Assembly (NCBI GenBank): GCA_030427255.1
Contig: JAUHWY010000007.1
Span: forward strand, 1 to 64,000
DNA from: Bacteroidia bacterium
GTDB taxonomy: Bacteria; Bacteroidota; Bacteroidia; CAIKAF01
DNA length: 64,000 bases
Reading direction: 5' to 3'
Numbering within the stretch: the stretch's first letter is position 1; every line of letters starts with the position of its first letter. Below the pieces are notes generated by a model. The model was not told where the DNA came from. It made no database searches and saw only the letters and a list, made by a program, of their open reading frames with translations. Both the position numbers and the translations under genes were made by a program. This document shows, piece after piece, positions 57,396 to 64,000 of this stretch.

Positions 57396-58352
57396 ATGAA
57401 AGCCATTCGCCTTACAGGATACGGAAATCACAAAAACCTTAAAGTCGAAAAAATCCCTAGGCCACAGGTTAAAAAGGATGAGCTCCTAATTCGTGTGATG
57501 GCAAGCCCATTTACACGTGCCGATGTGCACATGATGTCCGGCAAGCCCTGGGTAAGCAGATTATTTACCGGCCTATTCGCTCCCAAACACAAAACTCCCG
57601 GTACCGGATTTTCCGGAATAGTGGAACAGGTTGGCGAAGATGTCCAACAATTTAGTCCGGGCGATGAGGTCTTTGGGGAAACAACTTTAGGCTTTGGAGC
57701 CATGGCTGAATACCTTTGCATTCCCGAAAATACGCTTGTATTTAAAAAACCGAAGGACTTGGCCCATCAAGCGGCCGCTTGTTTTGGTGACGGACCATTA
57801 ACGGCTTGGAATTTCCTTACCCGGCTTACTCAGATTGTGCCGGGTCAAAAGGTACTTATTTTGGGGGCTTCCGGCTCGGTTGGCTCAGCAGCTGTGCAGC
57901 TTGCTCGTCACCTTGGTGCAGTGGTCACCGCCGTTTGTAGTGAAAAAAACCATGGCTGGGTAAAAGGTATCGGTGCCCACCGGGTCATCGATTATAGGGT
58001 CGAAAATCCCTTCTCCGAAACGGAAGCTTACGATCTCGTTTTTGATGCTATTGGTGTGGGCAGTTTTAAGCAAACTAAGCCCTGTCTAACTCCTAAAGGC
58101 ATCTACTTAACCCCTGTTTTTTCTTTTGCTGTACTTTGCCAAAGTTTGTTCAACAAGCGGATTCGATTTGCCGCCACCGGCTTGAATAAAAAAGAGTTGT
58201 TGAAGCAAATGATGATGGCTTTGATCGATTTGCAGCAATCCGGGGGCTTGCAACTAATTATGGACACCCAATATACCCCGGAATCCATACAAGACGCTCA
58301 CCGACATGTGGCCGGCGGTCACAAAAAGGGAAATGTTGTTGTCCACTTTTAA
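57396..58352 (+). CDS. Zinc-independent MDR oxidoreductase (quinone reductase-like)
   Basis: This 318-residue medium-chain reductase has the N-terminal GroES-like domain (PGTGFSGIVEQVG, GDEVFGE) and a Rossmann fold with LGASGSVGSAAVQLA near 155-169. The structural and catalytic zinc cysteines of true alcohol dehydrogenases are missing, as in quinone oxidoreductases. The ATG at 57396 (MKAIRL) fits the family start better than one at 57381. It follows the AraC-type regulator and precedes DUF4386 with 15 bp between; the trio may respond to an electrophile. Confidence 0.87.
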   Translation: MKAIRLTGYGNHKNLKVEKIPRPQVKKDELLIRVMASPFTRADVHMMSGKPWVSRLFTGLFAPKHKTPGTGFSGIVEQVGEDVQQFSPGDEVFGETTLGFGAMAEYLCIPENTLVFKKPKDLAHQAAACFGDGPLTAWNFLTRLTQIVPGQKVLILGASGSVGSAAVQLARHLGAVVTAVCSEKNHGWVKGIGAHRVIDYRVENPFSETEAYDLVFDAIGVGSFKQTKPCLTPKGIYLTPVFSFAVLCQSLFNKRIRFAATGLNKKELLKQMMMALIDLQQSGGLQLIMDTQYTPESIQDAHRHVAGGHKKGNVVVHF

Positions 58353-58367
58353 TCAATATTTTCAACT

Positions 58368-59030
58368 ATGAATTTACAAAAGAAGACCATTCAAGGTTCA
58401 GGTGGCATTGCCTATCTGCTCATTTTCATAAGTGGTTTCTACGCCAATTTTGTTGTTCTGGAGCCCCTTCGTAGCCTGGGTTCAGAGCTGACTTGGCAAC
58501 AGCTGCTTGAGCAAAAGCAAGACTTGACCCGGGGGGCATTAGCATTCTTGCTCATGCTGCTGGCCGATGCTTGGCTGATTTTTGTTTTCTACCGGCTAAG
58601 CCATAAAGCTACATGCTTTACCTGGTTTATGGCCGCCATGCGGGCAGCCCATGTACTTTTCTTTGCCATAGCATTGCTGCAGTTTGCTGCATTTTGTGCA
58701 ACCTTACAAGATGCATCACAAAATCAACAGTTGGTAGAGTCCTGGAAGGTATTTATTCGCGGTTTTGATGTCTGGTGGGCCATAGGCCTTATTTTCTTTG
58801 GTGCTCACTTGGTATTGCTTGCCTTTTCCATACCCTGGCCTAAAGTGTTTTCGCTTTTGTTGATAGCTGCAGGGGCAGCCTATGGGGTGGATGCACTTTT
58901 GTTTCTGTTCTATCCCGATGTTCTAGCCACGGAACGGGAAGGCTTGCTGCTTGCCCTTAGCATTCCTGCCGAACTGATGCTTATGCTTTTTTTGCTGAGG
59001 AAGAAGGTCAAGATGCGGCTTGTGGACTAG
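58368..59030 (+). CDS. DUF4386 integral membrane protein
   Basis: This 220-residue protein has six membrane helices and matches DUF4386 by the GGIAYLLIFISGFYANF start and the helix-2 segment ALAFLLMLLADAWLIFVFYRL. The function is unknown. In Bacteroidota it is often encoded beside an NAD(P)-dependent oxidoreductase, as here (15 bp gap), so a shared operon is likely. Confidence 0.8.
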   Translation: MNLQKKTIQGSGGIAYLLIFISGFYANFVVLEPLRSLGSELTWQQLLEQKQDLTRGALAFLLMLLADAWLIFVFYRLSHKATCFTWFMAAMRAAHVLFFAIALLQFAAFCATLQDASQNQQLVESWKVFIRGFDVWWAIGLIFFGAHLVLLAFSIPWPKVFSLLLIAAGAAYGVDALLFLFYPDVLATEREGLLLALSIPAELMLMLFLLRKKVKMRLVD

Positions 59031-59157
59031 ACTTCTTTTTGGGCAAACCCAAGGTTAAATGAGGGCTTGCAAAAAAAATACCCAAGGTAGATTTATATAA
59101 ACCTAAAGTAATCTTGATCCGGCTTTAAATTGGCTTCTTTTATTGGAGCACAATCTC

Positions 59158-59305
59158 CTCCGCCAGGGATTGCAGCGGCAGCCCACAGTTTCTCCATTTA
59201 GGGATGCGCAGGCTGCGGAGGCCCCCGATGCTTCGGGGGACCCCGTAAGCCACGCAGCCCTTAATGGTGGACCGAGGACTATAGCGGAAAGCCCGTCCGG
59301 CGGCC
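59158..59305 (+). repeat. Intergenic long-hairpin element G
   Basis: It starts CAGGGATTGCAGCGGCAGCC and ends with ATAGCGGAAAGCCCG, two directly repeated ends. Inside, CCCCCGA (59222-59228) and TCGGGGG (59233-59239) form a strong hairpin. The sequence is closely related, over about 125 bp, to element H read on the opposite strand. No gene is visible in the 297-bp gap that contains it. Confidence 0.75.
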
Positions 59306-59327
59306 AAAACAAACATTCTGTATTCGT

Positions 59328-60515
59328 TTAGTTGCTTGCCGACTCCTCAAAAAGGCTTTGAAATACGCGCCTGTGGCGGTCATCAAAGCTTATGCCGCGG
59401 CGTTCCATCATGCGTGTGGAGGTTTCGATAGCGGCGTCGAGTTTGTATTTGCTAAAGCCTCCGGCTCCTCCCCAGCTAAAGTCGGGAATCCAGTTGCGTG
59501 GAAAACCGCTGCCAAATATGTTGGCGCTAAAGCCCACTACGGTGCCGGTATTGAACATGGTGTTGATGCCGCATTTGCTGTGGTCGCCCATAAAAAGGCC
59601 GCAAAAGGTGAGGCCTGTGGCCTCGAAACTGCCCATTGCCGCATTCCACAGCTTTACGGGAGCGTAATTATTCTTAAGGTTGGAGTTGTTGGTATCTGCG
59701 CCTAAATTGCACCATTCGCCCAGCATGCTGTGCCCCAAAAAACCGTCGTGTCCTTTGTTGCTGTAGCCTTGCACTTGCACCTGACTCACCTCGCCACCCA
59801 ATTTTACTTCAGGACCGGTAGCTACTGCGCCATACACTTTTGCGCCCATTTTCAGTGTACTGTGTTTGCCCAAAAACAGGGGACCCCGAACGTTGGCCCC
59901 TTCCATAATTTCGCTATCCTCATCCAAAAAAATGGGACCTGCGCTTGTATTGAGGGTGCAAGCAAAGGCTTTTGCCCCGGGGGCCATGAATACGAGTTTG
60001 GGGTCTCCAATTATGGTTACTCCTGAACTTGCAGGAAGCGCTTGGGGACGGGCACCAACTCTTTGAATGTCGCGTTTAATTTCTTGATGCAATAGCTCAA
60101 ACACCTGCCATATACGGGTAAAACGCTGTACCGGCCTGCTGTACGTTCGGGTTTGCGCAGGCGATTGCCCGGCTTCCCAAGGGTGCTGTCCCTGACCTTC
60201 GTGATGCCAAGCCAAAATCTCGCCTTCAGGGGTGGTGAGGGTATGCGCCGGCGGTAGTTCTGCTATGGCCTTAATAACCTCGGAATCAGGAAATAGAGCC
60301 CCTGAAATCCACAGTTTGGAATCCTCGGACTTTTTAGGATACAAGGGCTGAAGCAAGGTCGAAGTAGCATGCTGCCATTCCAGGTCCGGCATATCCGACT
60401 GCCATTTTTCAAGCAGCGTAAGTCCACCTAAGCGAATGTCTGCTATAGGTCGTGCCGCACTAAAGGGATACAAATGCGGCTTCAATTCGGGGTCGTCGAA
60501 CAAGGATGCAATCAT
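59328..60515 (-). CDS. Sugar-nucleotidyltransferase-like protein (GlmU-related)
   Basis: From ATG 60515 the protein has 395 residues. It starts with FDDPELKPHLYPFSAARPIADIRLG.LTLLEKW, as in Bacteroidota proteins annotated as glucose-1-phosphate nucleotidyltransferases. The C-terminal ~200 residues show hexapeptide (left-handed beta-helix) repeats such as IGDPKLVFMAPGAK and SEIMEGANVRGP, as in GlmU. The N-terminal GxGTRM loop of active pyrophosphorylases is absent, so activity is uncertain. A longer minus-strand frame (up to 61055) runs through tandem repeats and element H and is not believed. A TATTTTCG box, one mismatch from consensus, is 4 nt upstream. Confidence 0.78.
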   Translation of the reverse strand: MIASLFDDPELKPHLYPFSAARPIADIRLGGLTLLEKWQSDMPDLEWQHATSTLLQPLYPKKSEDSKLWISGALFPDSEVIKAIAELPPAHTLTTPEGEILAWHHEGQGQHPWEAGQSPAQTRTYSRPVQRFTRIWQVFELLHQEIKRDIQRVGARPQALPASSGVTIIGDPKLVFMAPGAKAFACTLNTSAGPIFLDEDSEIMEGANVRGPLFLGKHSTLKMGAKVYGAVATGPEVKLGGEVSQVQVQGYSNKGHDGFLGHSMLGEWCNLGADTNNSNLKNNYAPVKLWNAAMGSFEATGLTFCGLFMGDHSKCGINTMFNTGTVVGFSANIFGSGFPRNWIPDFSWGGAGGFSKYKLDAAIETSTRMMERRGISFDDRHRRVFQSLFEESASN

Positions 60516-60532
60516 GGACCGAAAATACGAAG

Positions 60533-60888
60533 GATGAATGGTAAATGATGAATGGTAAATGATGAATGGTAAATGATGAATGGTAAATGATGAATGGTAA
60601 ATGATGAATGGTAAATGATGAATGGTGAATGATGAGTGGTGAATGATGAGTGGTGAATGATGAATGGTGAATGATGAGTGGTGAATGATGAGTGGTGAAT
60701 GATGAGTGGTGAATGATGAATGGTGAATGATGAGTGGTGAATGATGAGTGGTGAATGATGAATGGTGAATGATGAGTGATGAATGATGAGTGGTGAATGA
60801 TGAGTGGTGAATGATGAGTGGTGAATGATGAGTGGTGAATGATGAGTGGTGAATGATGAGTGGTGAATGATGAGTGGTGAATGATGAG
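60533..60888. repeat. 14-bp tandem repeat (25 copies plus a partial)
   Basis: The unit is GATGARTGGTRAAT. Unit boundaries keep a perfect 14-bp phase from 60533 to 60882, followed by a partial copy. Copies nearest the gene start read GATGAATGGTAAAT; the others are mainly GATGAGTGGTGAAT with a few mixed variants, so blocks have been duplicated. Read on the minus strand all three frames are open, which creates long false proteins of repeating HHSPLIIHHSSFTT type. Confidence 0.95.
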
Positions 60889-60892
60889 AATT

Positions 60893-61045
60893 TGGCCGGC
60901 TTTTCCGGCTGCTTGCTGCAAGTCCTCGCCCCTCCATTAAGGGTTCCGGGGCTTGCGGGGTCCCCCGAAGCATCGGGGGCCTCCACAGCCCACGGCTCCC
61001 TAAATGGAGTTGCTGTGGGCTTTCCGCAGCATCCGGGCCGGGTGC
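60893..61045 (-). repeat. Intergenic long-hairpin element H
   Basis: This is the inverted counterpart of element G: on the minus strand it reads GCTGCGGAAAGCCCACAG, then CTCCATTTAGGGA, the CCCCCGATGCTTCGGGGG hairpin (60962-60979) and CCCTTAATGG. It follows the rpmE terminator on the same strand. Confidence 0.75.
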
Positions 61046-61093
61046 TCCGAAACAAGATTCGGGTTCGCCAGGGTATTTAGCTACATATTAGAA

Positions 61094-61124
61094 AACAAAA
61101 AAGCCCCGATTAAAGGGGCTTTTG
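61094..61124 (-). terminator. Rho-independent terminator of rpmE
   Basis: AAAAGCCCC (61099-61107) pairs with GGGGCTTTT (61115-61123) around a 7-nt loop, with a T-run on the minus strand. Confidence 0.85.
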
Positions 61125-61199
61125 TATCATCTTCAGAAAAACAATGGAATGTTTTTCCTTGAACCGGTTTTCTATCTCCGAAGGATTCCGGAGAAGGAT

Positions 61200-61481
61200 T
61201 TAACCTTCGTTGCTTTTCTTTTGAGCGCGCGACTGGTGCTTTTTGTAGCGGTTCATGAACTTGTCTACCCGTCCTGCGGTGTCGATCAACTTCATCTTAC
61301 CGGTAAAGTAAGGGTGAGAAGTATTGGAAATTTCGACTTTGAACAAAGGATACTCGTTGCCGTCTTCCCATTCAACGGTTTCTTTGGTCGGCACACAAGA
61401 GCGTGTGAGAAAAGAAAAATCGTTGGAAACGTCTTTAAATACAACTAAGCGATATTCTTTGGGGTGAATTCCTTCTTTCAT
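61200..61481 (-). CDS. rpmE: 50S ribosomal protein L31 type B
   Basis: This 93-residue protein matches L31 of the cysteine-free type [12 protein letters not shown], then [24 protein letters not shown] near 56-79. It lacks the CXXC zinc ligands of type A, so it works without zinc. It is monocistronic, with a -7 box 19 nt upstream and a strong terminator downstream. Confidence 0.93.
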   Translation of the reverse strand: MKEGIHPKEYRLVVFKDVSNDFSFLTRSCVPTKETVEWEDGNEYPLFKVEISNTSHPYFTGKMKLIDTAGRVDKFMNRYKKHQSRAQKKSNEG

Positions 61482-61500
61482 GTTAATCTCTTTGGAGGTG

Positions 61501-61508
61501 CAAAGATA
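61501..61508 (-). promoter_or_regulatory. -7 promoter box of rpmE
   Basis: TATCTTTG on the minus strand, 19 nt before the rpmE ATG. Confidence 0.55.
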
Positions 61509-61532
61509 GTAGTTCGTAGAGAATCTGCAATA

Positions 61533-62021
61533 CTAAACGGGCAAATATCTTGCAGCCCAACTTTGAGCCAGTGGAATGGTAGCGTTTCTTCTGTACTCCC
61601 CTGCCCTGTCAACATATACGTTCCAAAGCTTCGATTCAATAATTCCTGTTTTTTCCAGGTCATCAGGAGAAATGATCTTTAAGCCTTCCTTGGTTAAAAG
61701 AGGCAGCAACATTCTATTGGTGAGTCTAATGCCTAGTTTTTGTTCCCAATCCCGTATAAAATGCATGGCTTTATCGATGGAGCAACCGGTGGCTTGTTGC
61801 ACCGATTCATCGGCCATAAGCACCAAGGCCTGGTTTTGCACCACATGGAGCGCAGCTCTTAAGGCTTTGCCATGGGCTGCCCATTCTTGGGTAAAGTGCA
61901 CGGATGCCTGGCGAATGGACTCTGTTTGCTGATCCGAAAAGGGTTTTTCTGCCAAGAAAAACCACAGTTTGGTTTGATCGGAAAATTCTTTTGGGATCTC
62001 AAAGATCATTTGCTTGGGCAA
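61533..62021 (-). CDS. Conserved hypothetical protein next to iron-sulfur genes
   Basis: This 162-residue soluble protein belongs to a family frequent in Bacteroidota and sometimes mislabelled as an ABC-transporter ATPase; no Walker motif is present. Recognisable features are KLWFFLAEKPFSDQQ at the start, FTQEWAAHGKAL near 45-56, and ATGCSIDKAMHFIRDWE near 82-98. It overlaps the Fe-S gene by 23 bp; a second start (62009) would reduce the overlap to 11 bp. Function unknown. Confidence 0.78.
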   Translation of the reverse strand: MPKQMIFEIPKEFSDQTKLWFFLAEKPFSDQQTESIRQASVHFTQEWAAHGKALRAALHVVQNQALVLMADESVQQATGCSIDKAMHFIRDWEQKLGIRLTNRMLLPLLTKEGLKIISPDDLEKTGIIESKLWNVYVDRAGEYRRNATIPLAQSWAARYLPV

Positions 62022-62787
62022 TTAATTCGGCGAGGTCAAGCACCGAAGTTTGGGTTTCTTTTTCGTAATGTTTTACTCCGTCGGTCATCATGGTATTGCA
62101 AAAGGGGCACCCCACGGCAATCACATCGGGTTTTAGCTCTAAGGCCTCTTCGGCGCGGGCATGGTTCACTTCTCTATCGCCGGGCTCTGCTTCTTTAAAC
62201 ATCTGCGCCCCACCGGCACCACAACAAAGTCCTTTAGCGCGGCTTCGTTTCATTTCGAGCATTTCTGCATCGAGCTTTTGAATAAGGGCTCTGGGGGCTT
62301 CATACTCCTCGTTTGCCCGCCCTAAGTAGCAGGGGTCGTGAAAAGTAATTCGCTTGCCTTTAAAAGAGCCTCCTTCAATGCGGAGTTTGCCTTCGTTGAG
62401 CAATTGTTGGAGCAATTGGCTGTGATGCACCACTTCAAAATGTCCACCCAGCTCAGGATACTCGTTTCGGAGCGTGTTAAAACAATGAGGACAGGCGGTT
62501 ACTATTCGTTTTACCCCATAGCCATTCAACACCTGGATGTTTTGAAAAGCCATCATTTGAAATAGAAATTCATTTCCGGCCCTTTTGGCCGGATCGCCGG
62601 TACAAGATTCTTCGGAGCCTAGAATAGCAAATGAAAGGCCGATGGAGTGAAGAATTTTGGCTAGGCTTTTGGTTACTCGTTTGGCACGGTCGTCGAAACT
62701 ACCGGCGCAACCTACCCAAAAGAGCACATCGGGGCTTTTACCTTCGGCGGCCATTTCGGCCATAGTTGCTACTTTAAAATCACTCAT
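61999..62787 (-). CDS. CCG-domain iron-sulfur protein
   Basis: This 262-residue protein has two cysteine-rich CCG-type motifs, found in HdrB, GlpC and related redox subunits: one around CTGDPAKRAGNEF with CPHCFNT, the other around CCGAGGAQMF with CPFCNTM. These ligate an unusual 4Fe-4S cluster at a thiol/disulfide or electron-bifurcating site. The start at 62787 overlaps the upstream gene by ATGA, so the two make one complex, probably a membrane-bound quinone- or disulfide-linked oxidoreductase. An upstream ATG at 62841 lies inside that gene and is rejected. Confidence 0.88.
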   Translation of the reverse strand: MSDFKVATMAEMAAEGKSPDVLFWVGCAGSFDDRAKRVTKSLAKILHSIGLSFAILGSEESCTGDPAKRAGNEFLFQMMAFQNIQVLNGYGVKRIVTACPHCFNTLRNEYPELGGHFEVVHHSQLLQQLLNEGKLRIEGGSFKGKRITFHDPCYLGRANEEYEAPRALIQKLDAEMLEMKRSRAKGLCCGAGGAQMFKEAEPGDREVNHARAEEALELKPDVIAVGCPFCNTMMTDGVKHYEKETQTSVLDLAELIAQANDL

Positions 62788-64000
62788 GATTGGGATAATT
62801 CTTCGGCCCATTTTCCTCGGTCTTGCGGCGAAAACTGCCAAGGGGCGCCGTTATTTTCTACATTCGTAAACATTGCATTGAGCGAAGCCGGAGCCTTGGA
62901 TTGCTCCATTACCAAATCTCTACGCAAATCAATGATAATGCTAAGGGGGTCTAAATTAACAGGGCAAGCCTCTGTGCAGGCATTGCAGGTAGTGCATGCC
63001 CATAGCTCTTCTTCGCTGATATAATCGCCAAGCAGCTGCTTCTCGTCCTTAAAGTCAGGTCCCTGCGCGTCTATCCCCTTTCCAACTTCTTCGAGCCTGT
63101 CGCGGGTATCCATCATGATTTTGCGCGGAGAAAGCAGTTTTCCGGTTTGGTTTGCCGGACATTCGGAGGTACATCTGCCGCATTCCGTGCAGCTGTAGGC
63201 GTCCAGCAATTGCTTCCATGACAAATCGCGCACATCTTTGGCCCCAAATTTCACGGGCTCGGCGGAGGCATCAGGGGCAGGTGCTGCATACGGATCTGCA
63301 TTGGGATCCATCATGAGCTCTACCTCTTTTTTTACGGCCTCTAAATTATCGAAGGCTCCCTTGGGCTTGAGCTTGCTGTACCATACCGTAGGAAATGCCA
63401 AAATAATGTGAAAGTGCTTGGAGAAGGGTAAGTAATTCAAAAATGCCAAGATGCCTAAAATGTGTCCCCACCAACAAATGCGTTCTAAAATATGCAGGCT
63501 TTCGTAGCTCCATCCGGCAAATATTGGACTTAACAGACCGCTAACAAGAAAAGGAGCCGGTGTTTGGTAAGGTTCAGGGAATGCACCTTCTGCTGCGTTC
63601 ATCACCAGTAGAGCAAGCATCAATACGATTTCAATGACCAATATATTGGTAGCATCTTTTTGCGGCCAACCTTTCATTTCACGCAAATTCAGGCGGCGCA
63701 CCTTACTAATATGCCTTCGGTAGAGAAAAACCACGCAGGCCAATAAAACGGCCACTGCTAAAACCTCAAAAAAGCCAATAACAATGGGGTAAAAACCTCC
63801 TAAGGGAGCGGAAAACAGTCGATGGGTTCCTAAAAGTCCATCCAAGACGATTTCCAAAACCTCAATATTAATGAGTACAAAACCCGCATAAATAAGGAAG
63901 TGAAAAAAGCCCGCCACAGGACGTTTCACCATTTTGGACTGCCCCATGGCCACCATGGCCATGAGTTTCCAACGTTCTGATTTCCTGTCGTTCAGAGGCA
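62784..64000 (-). CDS. Membrane 2x[4Fe-4S] electron-transfer protein, 5' end cut by window
   Basis: The visible part (about 405 residues) has membrane helices (about 20-45, 58-80, 105-130, 160-190 counted from ATG 63962) like the NarI-type quinol module. A cytosolic ferredoxin domain follows with CTECGRCTSECP and CTTCNACTEACP, two cluster-binding motifs. The frame stays open from 63962 to the end of the window with plausible residues (DRKSERWK), so the true start lies outside. Together with the downstream CCG protein it resembles HdrDE/GlpC-type electron transfer; the substrate is unknown. Confidence 0.87.
   Translation of the reverse strand, partial: PLNDRKSERWKLMAMVAMGQSKMVKRPVAGFFHFLIYAGFVLINIEVLEIVLDGLLGTHRLFSAPLGGFYPIVIGFFEVLAVAVLLACVVFLYRRHISKVRRLNLREMKGWPQKDATNILVIEIVLMLALLVMNAAEGAFPEPYQTPAPFLVSGLLSPIFAGWSYESLHILERICWWGHILGILAFLNYLPFSKHFHIILAFPTVWYSKLKPKGAFDNLEAVKKEVELMMDPNADPYAAPAPDASAEPVKFGAKDVRDLSWKQLLDAYSCTECGRCTSECPANQTGKLLSPRKIMMDTRDRLEEVGKGIDAQGPDFKDEKQLLGDYISEEELWACTTCNACTEACPVNLDPLSIIIDLRRDLVMEQSKAPASLNAMFTNVENNGAPWQFSPQDRGKWAEELSQS

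Noticed and set aside
60533-60888. CRISPR array
   Set aside because: The units are contiguous 14-bp copies without spacers, and no cas genes are nearby.
60516-61055. N-terminal extension of the nucleotidyltransferase-like protein to 575 residues
   Set aside because: The extra 180 residues come from the 14-bp tandem repeat and element H; all three minus-strand frames are open there, and the conserved protein start is at 60515.

Overview
The window looks like a chromosomal segment of a Bacteroidota bacterium, most likely Flavobacteriia or a near relative. The evidence is the Bacteroidota-type RNA polymerase omega subunit, the DUF4835, DUF5606 and GWxTD families, a C-terminal domain of the type IX secretion sorting kind on a peptidase, the order bamD-rpoZ-coaBC-DUF4835-recN, and many promoters of the TAnnTTTG class. 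Genes are dense and mostly housekeeping. No prophage, insertion sequence, CRISPR array, secondary-metabolite cluster or defence island is visible. Both end genes (an S8 peptidase on the left, an iron-sulfur membrane protein on the right) run off the window.

Layout: 1-4.4 kb, a secreted subtilase, DUF5606, and a response regulator with an Hpt-like protein. 4.6-11.9 kb, a TPR protein, gyrA, clpC and a small lipoprotein. 12-18.6 kb, a minus-strand block of lipoprotein, fabI, recN, DUF4835, coaBC, rpoZ and bamD. 18.7-26.9 kb, an alpha-oxoamine synthase-like enzyme, a WD40 protein, dapA, two overlapping hypothetical genes, ligA, prmC and DUF481. 27-35 kb, ribD, an EamA permease, a YigZ-type protein, a phosphoesterase, DUF4442, rsmD, coaD and a thioredoxin-fold protein. 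35-41 kb, GWxTD, glycosyltransferase, aroQ, xerD, an HD/nucleotidyl-cyclase fusion and tRNA-Leu(GAG). 41-45 kb, an XRE repressor with four palindromic operators, an M1 peptidase and a YhhN protein. 45-55 kb, a minus-strand run of prfC, WbqC, lepB, NfeD, inositol phosphatase, lgt, mtaB and alpha/beta hydrolase. 55-59 kb, AcpH-like, a TolB-TPR-AraC regulator, a quinone-reductase-like enzyme and DUF4386. 59-64 kb, a sugar-nucleotidyltransferase-like gene framed by repeats, rpmE type B, a conserved hypothetical and two iron-sulfur redox genes.

Functionally, the envelope theme is strong: bamD inserts outer-membrane proteins, lgt and lepB mature the lipoproteins and secreted proteins seen here, and fabI supplies acyl chains. 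Many neighbours share ATGA stop-start overlaps, which suggests translational coupling.

Three non-coding patterns stand out. (1) At least nine genes carry a TAnnTTTG -7 promoter box only 3-6 nt before the start codon, which predicts leaderless mRNAs, while another group has the same box 13-22 nt upstream. (2) A family of GC-rich long-hairpin elements (about 100-150 bp, nine copies) sits between genes, mostly 3' of a gene on the same strand. Two near-identical copies lie in inverted orientation around the sugar-nucleotidyltransferase-like gene and a 25-copy 14-bp tandem repeat. (3) The XRE repressor gene and its neighbour share four GCTACAWWTGTAGC palindromes whose core itself reads as a -7 promoter box.
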